Origin: an uncultured Pelagibacteraceae bacterium
GTDB taxonomy: Bacteria; Pseudomonadota; Alphaproteobacteria; Pelagibacterales; Pelagibacteraceae
DNA length: 43,996 nucleotides
Reading direction: 5' to 3'
Assembly (NCBI GenBank): GCA_913050185.1
Contig: CAJXBA010000008.1
Span: 1-43,996, forward strand
Made by a program: the position numbers and the translations under genes. This document shows, in pieces, positions 29,458 to 37,885 of the stretch. The notes under the pieces were generated by a model. It searched no databases. It was not told the DNA's origin and saw only the letters and a program-made list of their open reading frames with translations. The first letter of the stretch is position 1. Each line of letters starts with the position of its first letter.

Positions 29458-29949
29458 TTATTTCCAGGTTATAGGATATTTTTTTTTTAAAAGTAAACGA
29501 TTGTAAATTATACCACCAATAATAATTGTTATAGCGCCTACCATTACTGGAAATATTAAGAAACGAAATGATACATCACCAATCATAGCCACAATTATAG
29601 TACCTCCAGCAGGAGGATGTGTAATCTTTAGTGCCAACATAAGCATTGTAGCAATTCCAACTGCTAAACCTAAAGTTATAAAAGAAATTTCAAAAAAAGT
29701 AATAAATATTATTCCAATTAATGCACATAGCAAATGGCCAAATAATACGTTTTTTGGTTGTGAATTTCTATTTTTAGGAAATCCAAAGACATTAATTACT
29801 GTAGAACCAAAAGAAGCGACGAGCCAAAAACCATATCCAGTACCAGATAAAATAGATTCATAAGTAATATATCCAAGAATTCCAATGGTAACTGCTGTGC
29901 CAACACCAGCTAATAGAGGTGGCCAACAAATTATTTTTTTAAAATTCAT
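29458..29949 (-). CDS. HPP family integral membrane protein
   Basis: A 163-aa membrane protein with four hydrophobic segments. The family-defining motif reads KITHPPAGGTIIVAM near residue 110. The second signature, NSQPKNVLFGHLLCALIG, lies in the middle, preceded by WLVASFGSTVINVFGFP. HPP proteins are small membrane proteins; members in chloroplasts and cyanobacteria have been reported as nitrite transporters. Here the gene lies inside the formate dehydrogenase operon, between the SufU-like gene (4-nt overlap) and fdhD. An anion-transport role tied to formate dehydrogenase (formate, or molybdate) is an attractive inference with no direct evidence. Confidence 0.88.
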   Translation of the reverse strand: MNFKKIICWPPLLAGVGTAVTIGILGYITYESILSGTGYGFWLVASFGSTVINVFGFPKNRNSQPKNVLFGHLLCALIGIIFITFFEISFITLGLAVGIATMLMLALKITHPPAGGTIIVAMIGDVSFRFLIFPVMVGAITIIIGGIIYNRLLLKKKYPITWK

Positions 29950-30356
29950 AAGGGCTGATTATTTAGAGCATCAAGCATTGTTTTAATAGGTAACAACAAA
30001 CAGTCTTTTCTTGAAATGTTATTTTTACTCATTATTTTATTGAACTCTTTCCATTCTTTATCAAAAGAATTTACACTACGATCAAAGCTTTTATTTGCTT
30101 GGTTTGCAAAATTGTTAATTTTTTCAAATGTTTTATTTTTTGCATTTCTAGATAATAAACTTGTGGAAGCTTGACAATAAATGCAGGATTCACACTCGTA
30201 TTTAAAATTTGTGATTATATCTTTTTCCACAATTAAGTATATTTTTACAATATCGCCACATATAGAATTTTTTAGTTTTGAAAAATGAGTGTAGTTATCA
30301 AGGACACCGTGATTTTTGGTATTTGAAGCTATTTTTATGATTTCTCTGTCTATCAT
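29946..30356 (-). CDS. SufU/IscU-like iron-sulfur scaffold protein
   Basis: A 136-aa protein of the NifU N-terminal/IscU fold. Three scaffold cysteine regions align: C33 in NSICGD, C58 or C61 in CESCIYCQASTSLLSR, and C119 in RKDCLLLPIKTMLDAL. The spacing from the second to the third region (58-61 residues, versus about 43 in IscU) indicates the insertion found in SufU-type proteins. An extra CxxCxxC (C55, C58, C61) is unusual. It is the first gene of the formate dehydrogenase operon, whose enzyme needs about seven Fe-S clusters, so a dedicated assembly or repair role is likely. The isc/suf systems are not nearby. Its promoter faces the mobA promoter within 41 bp. Confidence 0.85.
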   Translation of the reverse strand: MIDREIIKIASNTKNHGVLDNYTHFSKLKNSICGDIVKIYLIVEKDIITNFKYECESCIYCQASTSLLSRNAKNKTFEKINNFANQANKSFDRSVNSFDKEWKEFNKIMSKNNISRKDCLLLPIKTMLDALNNQPL

Positions 30357-30397
30357 TCAAACTTTATTGTATTTTTTTAGCATTTATAATTTGTTTT
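30357..30397. promoter_or_regulatory. Divergent promoter of formate dehydrogenase and Moco operons
   Basis: Only 41 bp separate the two start codons. On the plus strand TATAAT (30385-30390) lies 7 nt before the mobA ATG. On the minus strand TACAAT (complement of 30366-30371) lies 9 nt before the scaffold gene ATG. The predicted start sites therefore fall at or within a few nt of both start codons, and neither gene has a Shine-Dalgarno. The -35 matches are weak. A single regulator bound here could control enzyme and cofactor genes together. Confidence 0.55.
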
Positions 30398-31027
30398 ATG
30401 AGTGAAAACAATATAGTCGGTGCAATCCTTGCTGGTGGACAATCAAAGAGAATGGGTAGAGACAAACCCTTTCTTATGTTTGATAGCAAGGCACTTATTG
30501 AACATACAATAGACAAAATCAAAAAGTATTTAAAAAAAATAATTATAATTACCAATCAAAACAACGAATTTTTTTCAAAAAATAAATTAGTAACCGTTAA
30601 AGATTGTATCGAGGGCCAACAAGGTCCTTTAGTTGGTATATTAACGGCAATGAAGTGGGCAAAAAAAAATTTTAATGAATGTTTATGGGTAGCTACTTTT
30701 CCTTGCGATTCACCTTTTTTTCCCGAGAGTATTATTCAAGATTTTATTAAAGAATCTAAAAAAAATGAATCTTTGCTATTGTGTGCTAGTTCACATGAAC
30801 GCAAACATAATATTTTTGGTTTGTGGTCTTTAAGCCTTTGTGACAAACTCCAAGATGATTTAATTAACAACAAAGTAAGAAAAATTCAGGATTGGACAGA
30901 AAAAAATAAAATAAAAAATTTGGAATTTAAATTTAACGATTATGATCCGTTTTTTAACATTAACACACAAGAAGATTTAGAGTTTGCAAAAAAGTTAAAC
31001 AAAAGGATTAAAAGTGAAAATCAATAA
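30398..31027 (+). CDS. mobA: Molybdenum cofactor guanylyltransferase
   Basis: A 209-aa nucleotidyltransferase that joins GMP to molybdopterin, making the MGD form used by formate dehydrogenase. The N-terminal GTP-binding loop is AILAGGQSKRMGRDKPFLMF. EGQQGPLVGILTAMKWA and ATFPCDSPFFP supply the other conserved active-site blocks, and the C-terminus has FFNINTQEDLEFAK. It is the first gene of the cofactor operon and overlaps moaC by 14 nt. The AUG is probably at or very near the 5' end of the transcript. Confidence 0.94.
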   Translation: MSENNIVGAILAGGQSKRMGRDKPFLMFDSKALIEHTIDKIKKYLKKIIIITNQNNEFFSKNKLVTVKDCIEGQQGPLVGILTAMKWAKKNFNECLWVATFPCDSPFFPESIIQDFIKESKKNESLLLCASSHERKHNIFGLWSLSLCDKLQDDLINNKVRKIQDWTEKNKIKNLEFKFNDYDPFFNINTQEDLEFAKKLNKRIKSENQ

Positions 31028-31550
31028 AAAATTAGAAGATTCTTTAAATAAAATATTTTCATCTTCGAGTTACAAAATGGTAGATGTTAGTAGCAAAGAA
31101 ATTACTCATCGTAAAGCTCTTGCTGTAGGGGAAATAATTTTAAGTTTGAAAGTAATAAAAATGATCAAGAATAAGAAAATGCCCAAAGGTGACCCTCTTG
31201 CTATTGCGGAAGTTTCTGGAATTAATGGAGTTAAAAGGACAAGCGATCTGATACCTCTTTGTCATCCATTGTCCTTGGATCATATTTCTATTCATACAGA
31301 GATCGATGAATCAAAGAATTCGATTATTGTTTATTGCTTAGTATCTGCAAATTCTAAAACAGGCGTTGAAATGGAAGCTTTATCTGGAGTTAACTCTGCT
31401 TTACTTGCCATTTATGATCTTTCTAAAATTGTTGAACCAAATTTAAAAATTACTAACACAAAATTATTGGTAAAATCTGGTGGAAAGAAAGGTTTATGGA
31501 TGAACCCAAGCGGGATACCAAGAAAAATAAAAAAAATATTGAATCTGTAA
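31014..31550 (+). CDS. moaC: Cyclic pyranopterin monophosphate synthase
   Basis: A 178-aa MoaC, which converts the MoaA product to cyclic pyranopterin monophosphate. Active-site blocks are YKMVDVSSKEITHRKALAVG, GVKRTSDLIPLCHPLSLDHI and SKTGVEMEALSGVNSALLAI, then YDLSK with the catalytic Lys. The GTG start at 31014 lies inside the end of mobA with an AAAGG-like purine tract upstream. About 20 residues precede the usual MoaC start. moeA begins at the base after the stop codon. Confidence 0.94.
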   Translation: MKINKKLEDSLNKIFSSSSYKMVDVSSKEITHRKALAVGEIILSLKVIKMIKNKKMPKGDPLAIAEVSGINGVKRTSDLIPLCHPLSLDHISIHTEIDESKNSIIVYCLVSANSKTGVEMEALSGVNSALLAIYDLSKIVEPNLKITNTKLLVKSGGKKGLWMNPSGIPRKIKKILNL

Positions 31551-32792
31551 ATGATTTCATATAGCAAAGCGATAAGTCTGATCAATAATAATTCGGCAAT
31601 ATTACCAACAGAAAAAATTCCCATTGAACAAGTTTTACACAAGGTTTGTGCTGAAGACATTTTATCTACATCTAAATATCCTTCCTCTAATAATTCTGCA
31701 TTTGATGGTTTTGCTTTAGTCTCAAAAGAAACAAAGGGATTAAATTCAAAAAAAACTAAAAAATTTAAGCTAATAAAAACTATTGCTGCCGGAGATAAAC
31801 CAACAATAAATAATTATAGAAAAAATTCAGCTGTTGAAATTATGACAGGAGCTTTAATTCCTAAAAAATTTGACACAATTTTACCTGTAGAAAATGCTAA
31901 ATACTTTCCATCTAAAGAAAAAGCCACTCATATCATCGTAGATAAAGAGGTAAAAAAATATTCATATGTAAGATTTGCAGGAGAGGATTATAAATTAAAA
32001 GATACCGTACTAAAAAAAGGTGAAGTAATTAAAGCCAATCATCTTATGACTTTTGCAACTCTTGGAATAAAAGAAGTTCCAGTAAAAAAAATACCAAAAA
32101 TTATTATTTTTGGAACAGGTAATGAAATTGTTGATTATAGAATCAAAGGTATTCCTCCATGGAAAGTTAGAAATTCAAATAATCTTTATTTTTATTCTTT
32201 TGGAAAAAGTTTAAACTTAGAAGTTATAGATGGCGGCATCATTAAAGACAATGAACCCAGCAAACTTAAGAAAGCTTTAGAGAAAACAATACGTTCTGAT
32301 ATAGATCTATTTGTAACATCAGGAGCTGTTTCCGCAGGTAAATTTGATTTTATACCAAAATTTATGAAAGATCTTGGATTTCAAAATCAATTTAAAGGAG
32401 TAAAGATTAAGCCAGGAAAACCAATTATGTTTTCCAAATATAAAAAAAAATTATTTTTTGGTCTTCCTGGGAATCCCATATCGCTAGTAGTAGGTTTTAG
32501 ATTTTTCATTTATCCTTTGGTTCGAAATATATTGGGAATGAAAAAAGAAAAAATATTTATAGCAAAATTGTTAAATAAGTATTCTAAAAAAAAGGATTTC
32601 ACTCATTTTTTAAGATGCTCAATGACAGTAACAAACAAGGGGTTCTGTGAGTTAAAAATATTAAAAGGGCAACAATCTAATAAATTAAAGGCATTAACCG
32701 AGGCAAATTGTTGGGGTATTTTTGAAAAAGGGAAAACGAAATACAAACGAGGCGATTTTGTTAAGTGTTTGCCTTTAGTTCCTAGTAGCTAA
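31551..32792 (+). CDS. moeA: Molybdopterin molybdenumtransferase
   Basis: A 413-aa MoeA, which inserts molybdate into adenylylated molybdopterin. Visible blocks are SNNSAFDGFALVSKE near residue 48, AVEIMTGALIPKKFDTILPV, VRFAGEDYKLKDTVLKKGE, FVTSGAVSAGKFDFIPK, and KIKPGKPIMF with FFGLPGNPISLVVGF in the C-terminal half. It follows moaC with no gap. No mogA/moaB adenylyltransferase gene is in the window; it may be encoded elsewhere. Confidence 0.95.
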   Translation: MISYSKAISLINNNSAILPTEKIPIEQVLHKVCAEDILSTSKYPSSNNSAFDGFALVSKETKGLNSKKTKKFKLIKTIAAGDKPTINNYRKNSAVEIMTGALIPKKFDTILPVENAKYFPSKEKATHIIVDKEVKKYSYVRFAGEDYKLKDTVLKKGEVIKANHLMTFATLGIKEVPVKKIPKIIIFGTGNEIVDYRIKGIPPWKVRNSNNLYFYSFGKSLNLEVIDGGIIKDNEPSKLKKALEKTIRSDIDLFVTSGAVSAGKFDFIPKFMKDLGFQNQFKGVKIKPGKPIMFSKYKKKLFFGLPGNPISLVVGFRFFIYPLVRNILGMKKEKIFIAKLLNKYSKKKDFTHFLRCSMTVTNKGFCELKILKGQQSNKLKALTEANCWGIFEKGKTKYKRGDFVKCLPLVPSS

Positions 32793-32820
32793 AGAAATAT
32801 TATTATGGTTTAATTTATTT

Positions 32821-33810
32821 ATGTTGATAGATCTTTTTCAAAGAAAAATATCCTATCTAAGAGTTTCCGTAACCGATAGGTGCGATTTTAGATGCACGTA
32901 TTGTATGGACGGAGATATGGAATTTTTACCAAAAAAAGATGTTCTATCTCTAGAAGAGCTAGATAGGCTTTGTAATACATTTATCGATCTTGGAGTAAAA
33001 AAAATTAGGATAACTGGAGGAGAGCCTCTGGTCCGAAAAAATATTATGCAATTATTTAGCAATCTTGGAAAAAAAATTGGTCACGAATTGGAAGAATTAA
33101 CACTTACTACCAATGCTTCTCAACTTGATCGTTATGCAATAAATTTATTTAATAGTGGAGTTAGAAGAATTAATGTTTCATTGGATTCCTTAGACAAAAA
33201 TAAATTTAAAAGAATTACTAGAGCTGGAGATTTCGATAAGGTTATTAAGGGAATTATGGCCGCTAAAAATACTGGACTAAAAATAAAAATTAATACGGTG
33301 GCTCTGAGGGGAATTAATGATAACGAAATTTTAAATTTAGTAAATTGGTGTGGTGAACATAAATTTGCATTAACCTTTATAGAAGTAATGCCAATGGGAG
33401 AAATTGGAGAAAAAAGAGCTGATCAATACATGCCTTTAACAGAAGTTAAAGATTTAATACAGAAAAAATACAGTATCACTGATGACCCTCTAAGAACTGC
33501 TGGTCCAGCACGATATGTACATTGCCATGAAACAAATCAAAAAATTGGTTTTATTACTCCACATACTCACAACTTTTGCGAATTATGTAATCGAGTAAGA
33601 ATTACGTGTACTGGAGAAATGTATATGTGTTTAGGGCAACAGGATAAGGCAGATTTAATAACACCTTTAAGAAAAAGTAAAAATAACCAATTATTGAAGG
33701 ATGCTATATATAAAGCTATTTCAAGAAAGCCAAAGGGCCATGATTTTGTGATTAAGCGAGAAGAAAATGAACAATTTGTTCCTAGGCATATGAATATAAC
33801 AGGTGGTTAA
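32821..33810 (+). CDS. moaA: GTP 3',8-cyclase (radical SAM)
   Basis: A 329-aa MoaA, which performs the first step from GTP in molybdopterin synthesis. The radical-SAM cluster is C21, C25 and C28 in TDRCDFRCTYCMDGDMEFLP. The SAM-binding RITGGEPLVRKN is clear. The C-terminal [4Fe-4S] ligands are in HNFCELCNRVRITCTGEMYM, and the protein ends NITGG, the double-glycine tail needed for MoaA function. There is no strong ribosome site. TTTAAT lies 6 nt before the ATG, so internal leaderless transcription is possible. It overlaps or abuts moaD. Confidence 0.96.
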   Translation: MLIDLFQRKISYLRVSVTDRCDFRCTYCMDGDMEFLPKKDVLSLEELDRLCNTFIDLGVKKIRITGGEPLVRKNIMQLFSNLGKKIGHELEELTLTTNASQLDRYAINLFNSGVRRINVSLDSLDKNKFKRITRAGDFDKVIKGIMAAKNTGLKIKINTVALRGINDNEILNLVNWCGEHKFALTFIEVMPMGEIGEKRADQYMPLTEVKDLIQKKYSITDDPLRTAGPARYVHCHETNQKIGFITPHTHNFCELCNRVRITCTGEMYMCLGQQDKADLITPLRKSKNNQLLKDAIYKAISRKPKGHDFVIKREENEQFVPRHMNITGG

Positions 33811-33811
33811 A

Positions 33812-34078
33812 ATGGAAATTCAATTAAAACTTTATGGATCATCAAAAATATTAAGCGATAAAGATACATTAAATATTCAATTACCAGAAAATTCAAATAT
33901 AGAAAAACTTAGAAATATTTTAACTAAAATTATTTCTGAAAAATATTCAAAGAGTAATTTAGAAAACTTACCAAAGACCGCAGCTTTCTTTAGTGAAAAG
34001 GATGAAGTTGTAGATGATAGTTATAAGCTAAGGAATCAAGAATTCATTTCAATTATTCCTCCTATTGGCGGAGGTTAA
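33812..34078 (+). CDS. moaD: Molybdopterin synthase small subunit (sulfur carrier)
   Basis: An 88-aa ubiquitin-like sulfur carrier that ends IPPIGGG; the C-terminal Gly is thiocarboxylated and donates sulfur to the pterin. The ATG at 33812 is preferred over a GTG at 33803, because AGGTGG (33801-33806) is then correctly placed and MEIQLKLYGSSKIL matches the usual start. The ribosome site overlaps the end of moaA. The stop codon shares one base with the moaE start (TAATG). The activating enzyme MoeB is not in view. Confidence 0.92.
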   Translation: MEIQLKLYGSSKILSDKDTLNIQLPENSNIEKLRNILTKIISEKYSKSNLENLPKTAAFFSEKDEVVDDSYKLRNQEFISIIPPIGGG

Positions 34079-34533
34079 TGAGTTTACATACAGCTCTTAT
34101 TAAAATAGAGGAAGAAAAAATTTCCTCAGAAAAAGCAAAAAAATTCATTTCATCTGAAAAAAATGGTGCAGAATCTATTTTTATTGGAAAGGTTAGAAAT
34201 GAAAATAGTGGAAAAAAAGTGATTGCCGTTACTTATGATGCTCATGACCAAGCTGTCATAAAATCTTTTCAATCAATTTGCAAAAATGCAAAAAATAAAT
34301 TTGATAAAAATGCTAAGATTTTCTTAGAACATGCAAAAGGTTATGCGCCAGTAGGTGAAATAAGTATCCTGATAGCAGTTGGATCAGGACATAGGGATGA
34401 AGCATTTAAAATTTGTAGATATATTCTTGAAGAAGTTAAACATCAGTCTCCAATATGGAAAAAGGAACATTATGCTGATGGAAAAGAAGAATGGCTCCCA
34501 GGACATTCATTAAGACCTAAAAAAGAAATATAA
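34078..34533 (+). CDS. moaE: Molybdopterin synthase catalytic subunit
   Basis: A 151-aa MoaE, which inserts two sulfurs into cyclic pyranopterin monophosphate with MoaD as donor. Conserved blocks are GAESIFIGKVRNENSGKKV, VTYDAHDQAVIKSF, IAVGSGHRDEAFKICRYI, and EEVKHQSPIWKKEHYADG with the catalytic Lys. Length is normal. Its start overlaps the moaD stop by one base, as expected for two subunits made in fixed ratio. The DMT gene starts 4 nt after its stop. Confidence 0.95.
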   Translation: MSLHTALIKIEEEKISSEKAKKFISSEKNGAESIFIGKVRNENSGKKVIAVTYDAHDQAVIKSFQSICKNAKNKFDKNAKIFLEHAKGYAPVGEISILIAVGSGHRDEAFKICRYILEEVKHQSPIWKKEHYADGKEEWLPGHSLRPKKEI

Positions 34534-34537
34534 TAAA

Positions 34538-35440
34538 ATGACAAAAGGTAAAGCTGATTCAGCAATTTTAATTGTTTTAATCGCAGGAATATTCTGGTCT
34601 TTTGGCGCATTGGTAGTTCGTTTTATTGAAGATGCGCAATCCGTTCCTTGGCAGTATCTCTTCTTTAGAGGCTTTACCATTTTTTTACTAATAAATTTTT
34701 ATTTGTTTGCAAAAGAAGGAAAGTCATTTATTAAAAACTACAAAAAAATTGGAACTTCAGGAATTCTCGGTGGAATATGTTTAGGAATCGCAATGATGTG
34801 TTTCATATGGTCAATAACTCATACAACAGCAGCCGTTACACTTTTGATGTTGGCAGCGATGCCTTTTATAACAGCAATTTTAGGTTTCATTTTCCTTAAA
34901 GAAAAAGTTTCAAATACAACTTTAGTTGCAATAATTATTGCAGCCTTAGGAATCATTTTTATGGCCTTTAATAGTCGACAAATTGGAACTTTATTTGGTT
35001 TAATGGTTGGACTTTTATCAGCTTTAGGGTTTTCATTTTTTTCTGTTTCGTTAAGGTGGAGAAAAAATACACCAAAATTTACAACTGTTGCAGTTGCAGG
35101 GTTATTTTGTGGAATCTTTTCTTTTTTTGTTTTAATTTTTAACGATACTAATTTTTTTACTACATTCAGAAATTCGTCTTTATCAGCTTTACATGGAACT
35201 TTGGTTTGTTCAGGAATGATACTTTATTCTATAGGATCAAAACATTTGCCTGCTGCTGATCTTACTTTATTATCTTTAACTGAGGTCTTAGGTGGTATTT
35301 TTTGGGTTTGGTTACCTATTTTTGGAATAAATGAAGTTCCAACAGCCAATACAATAATTGGAGGAAGTGTTATAACTTTTGCACTTTTGTATTATAGTTT
35401 GAATACTAAAAGAAATAGACGTTTTATCGGTTTGAATTAA
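34538..35440 (+). CDS. DMT superfamily permease with EamA domains
   Basis: A 300-aa inner-membrane protein with ten hydrophobic segments in two EamA repeats. Typical pieces are GIFWSFGALVVRFIEDA near the N-terminus, LAAMPFITAILGFIFLKEKV, and the second-repeat LTLLSLTEVLGGIFWVWLPI followed by NEVP. It starts 4 nt after moaE and is probably transcribed with the cofactor genes, but nothing shows a role in molybdenum metabolism. The substrate is unknown. It is related in layout to the permeases at 17536 and 37020. Confidence 0.85.
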   Translation: MTKGKADSAILIVLIAGIFWSFGALVVRFIEDAQSVPWQYLFFRGFTIFLLINFYLFAKEGKSFIKNYKKIGTSGILGGICLGIAMMCFIWSITHTTAAVTLLMLAAMPFITAILGFIFLKEKVSNTTLVAIIIAALGIIFMAFNSRQIGTLFGLMVGLLSALGFSFFSVSLRWRKNTPKFTTVAVAGLFCGIFSFFVLIFNDTNFFTTFRNSSLSALHGTLVCSGMILYSIGSKHLPAADLTLLSLTEVLGGIFWVWLPIFGINEVPTANTIIGGSVITFALLYYSLNTKRNRRFIGLN

Positions 35441-35449
35441 TTTTATATT

Positions 35450-35677
35450 CTAGCTTGGATTTTTTTTTAAAAATTCGATGTAATCGACAACTTCTTGAAA
35501 TTTTTCATCTTCAATATCCTTATAACTTTTTTGAAATTTTGACTTGACGCATATAGCTACATGGGCATATGGGTTTCTTCCTTTAGGGTGATTGGGATGT
35601 TCTGGCAGTTGGTCCTGTAAATAATCACCAGCTTCCTGTATGATTTTCCATAGTTTACTGGCGTTTCCGTCGTTCAT
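35450..35677 (-). CDS. Small conserved-looking protein of unknown function
   Basis: A 75-aa soluble protein that I do not recognise. It is rich in charged residues, with a central HPNHPKGRNPYAHVAICVKS and a C-terminal helix EKFQEVVDYIEFLKKNPS. It has no signal peptide and no membrane segment. Its start overlaps the MFS gene stop by 4 nt (ATGA type), so it is translationally coupled to that transporter. The codon pattern and lack of a better reading on the other strand support it being real. It could be a small regulator or accessory factor; I assign no function. Confidence 0.7.
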   Translation of the reverse strand: MNDGNASKLWKIIQEAGDYLQDQLPEHPNHPKGRNPYAHVAICVKSKFQKSYKDIEDEKFQEVVDYIEFLKKNPS

Positions 35678-36963
35678 TTTTTCTCAGTACTCGATAAGTC
35701 AGCAGCGGTTGTTGGATCAAGTTCCATACCCAAAGGAGTAACATTTCTTTGAAGTGGAGTAAAAGTGGATTCTGGATTATCTTTAACTTTTCTTCGAGTC
35801 ATTCTGTAAATACCAAACAATCCGATCAGAACATGAAAAATAATTAAAAAAATAAAAAAACCATTAGCACCATACTGACTCATAAAAATAGTGCAAAGTA
35901 TAGGACCAATTATTGCACCCATTCCGAATACTAATTGCAAACCTCCACCAGCGGCTACGAATTTCTCTTTAGGAATAAAATCATTTGTATGGGCAAGATT
36001 AAGAGAATAAATAGGGAGCGATACACCAGCAAAAAGAGTTACAAATATAAAAAATGCCAGTTTATTCATTTCCCAATCTACGGCAAGAAACATAAGTTCA
36101 GGAGCTGATCCTACGGCGATAATTGCTGCAAGACTAAAAAAGGCGGCTGCCAATGAACAGATAACAATTATTAATCTTCGATCATGTAGATCGGAATAAT
36201 ATCCTATTGGCCATTGAAAAATAGCTCCAGATATAGTGATTAAAAATAATAATATAGAAATTTCAAAAATAGTGAAATGCATTATGGCCGAATAAACAGC
36301 CAACAAAGTAAATATTGCGGAATGAACAAAGCCTGTAAAAAAAGAACTAACAACACCCATCGGCGAAGTTTTGTAAAGGTCAACTAATTTTATACTAGTT
36401 ATTTTTTTAAATTTTGGAGCCTGTCGTTTTATAAGAAGTATGGGTACCAATGCAATAGACCACATAAGAGAAATCAAGATAAAAGGTTCATATTTTTCAG
36501 GACTACTAAAATTTAGTAACAACGATCCACACGCTATTGAAGTGAAAGTAATAGACATATACACGGATAATATCTTACCGCGCGTTCTATTATTTGCTCG
36601 GTCATTAAGCCAACTTTCTGTGACTATAAAAATTCCTATTATACTTAGTCCAGTTACATATCTCGCAACAGTCCATATAAAAGGATTAACAAAAACAGCA
36701 TGAACCAAAACACTTAAAGAAGCCATGGAAGCAAAAGCTGCAAATACTCTGATGTGGCCTACTTTAGAAACTAAGTTTGGAACAATATTGGCACCTGTAA
36801 AATATCCCAAGAAGTATGCTGACATTAGAATACCCGTTGCTAGAACATCAAAATCTTCTATTACGGATCTAATACCCAGCAGGTTTCCTTGAAGTCCTTG
36901 GGCAACCATGATCATTGCATAACCAGTAAATAAAGCCCACGAATTTTTTAATATTTTTCTCAT
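35674..36963 (-). CDS. Major facilitator superfamily transporter, YcaD-like
   Basis: A 429-aa MFS permease with about 12 hydrophobic segments. It resembles YcaD-type proteins: AMIMVAQGLQGNLLGIRSV at the N-terminus, GYFTGANIVPNLVSKVGHIR, and FIVTESWLNDRANNRTRGKI in the first half, which is the MFS-type cytoplasmic loop of this subgroup. The C-terminal 40 residues are hydrophilic. The substrate is unknown. It is followed by the overlapping 75-aa gene. Its own start lies 56 nt from the next gene on the same strand (37020). Confidence 0.87.
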   Translation of the reverse strand: MRKILKNSWALFTGYAMIMVAQGLQGNLLGIRSVIEDFDVLATGILMSAYFLGYFTGANIVPNLVSKVGHIRVFAAFASMASLSVLVHAVFVNPFIWTVARYVTGLSIIGIFIVTESWLNDRANNRTRGKILSVYMSITFTSIACGSLLLNFSSPEKYEPFILISLMWSIALVPILLIKRQAPKFKKITSIKLVDLYKTSPMGVVSSFFTGFVHSAIFTLLAVYSAIMHFTIFEISILLFLITISGAIFQWPIGYYSDLHDRRLIIVICSLAAAFFSLAAIIAVGSAPELMFLAVDWEMNKLAFFIFVTLFAGVSLPIYSLNLAHTNDFIPKEKFVAAGGGLQLVFGMGAIIGPILCTIFMSQYGANGFFIFLIIFHVLIGLFGIYRMTRRKVKDNPESTFTPLQRNVTPLGMELDPTTAADLSSTEKK

Positions 36964-37019
36964 AACCGAACTGTAAATATGCTTTCGTTAGGACAAATGC
37001 AATAGAATAAATTAAGGGA

Positions 37020-37877
37020 CTATATTTTTTTTAGGGCCAATACAGAGTGTAACGCTATCGTAACAATGATCACAATTCCTCCTAAAATAGTTTCTATACT
37101 CGGCTGTTCATGAATTACTAGCCAGACCCAAAGTGGACCCAATATGGTTTCAAGCAAGAAGAAAAGGTTGACCTCAGCCGCAGTAATATATCTTGGAGCC
37201 AAAGTTATCAGAACAAATGGTATTGCAACACACATGACGCACATGAGAGGAACAATAGTTAAGTCGTTTCCCTCCAATTTTAATTTGTCTACAAATAATA
37301 GTGCAATTAATGCTACCATTAATTTGCCCAGCATTGCCGAGGGAACTAGGCTAATTTTTTTTGCAGATCTTATGATTACAGCTCCAACGGCTAAACCAGT
37401 TGCACAAACCAAACCTAAAAAATTTCCTAAAAAATCCCCAGCATCCAGCGCATCATAAAAAATGAAAATTACTGCTAATGTAGTAATTATTATGGCTATC
37501 CAAGTTTTTTGATCTGGGTTTTCTTTCAAGAAAATGAAACTAATTATTGCAGACAACATGGGTGCCAGAGCGATCATTATCAAAGTATTTGCAACATTGG
37601 TATTTTCAATTGAAATAACAAACATAATATTTGTTACGGTAAATGTCCCGGCATAGGCAACACCATGCCAACCATTATTTACAAGCTCTGAAATTAATCT
37701 GTTCTTATAAATAATTAAAAGGCCAACGAAAACCACAAAAAAAGGAATAAATCCTCTATAAAAAATTAAATTCCAAGATTCAATACTGGCTAATCGAATA
37801 AATAAAGAATCCGGAGTAATAAACACGATGGCAGTAAATGCAAGTAACGTTCCCTTTTTTTGATTACTATATTGCAT
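37020..37877 (-). CDS. DMT superfamily permease with EamA domains
   Basis: A membrane protein of 285 aa from the chosen ATG, with ten hydrophobic segments in two EamA repeats. Visible blocks are FITPDSLFIRLASIESWNLI then FYRG, and LMIALAPMLSAIISFIFLKE. The second repeat has ITAAEVNLFFLLETILGPLW followed by VW. An ATG 45 nt upstream (37922) would add MCKFKHSNVLLSITI. I reject it because the strong bhmT promoter (37886-37914) would then lie inside the coding region, and the extra residues precede the normal family start MQYSNQKKGTLLAF. The gene diverges from bhmT. The substrate is unknown. Confidence 0.82.
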   Translation of the reverse strand: MQYSNQKKGTLLAFTAIVFITPDSLFIRLASIESWNLIFYRGFIPFFVVFVGLLIIYKNRLISELVNNGWHGVAYAGTFTVTNIMFVISIENTNVANTLIMIALAPMLSAIISFIFLKENPDQKTWIAIIITTLAVIFIFYDALDAGDFLGNFLGLVCATGLAVGAVIIRSAKKISLVPSAMLGKLMVALIALLFVDKLKLEGNDLTIVPLMCVMCVAIPFVLITLAPRYITAAEVNLFFLLETILGPLWVWLVIHEQPSIETILGGIVIIVTIALHSVLALKKI

Positions 37878-37885
37878 AATTGTAA

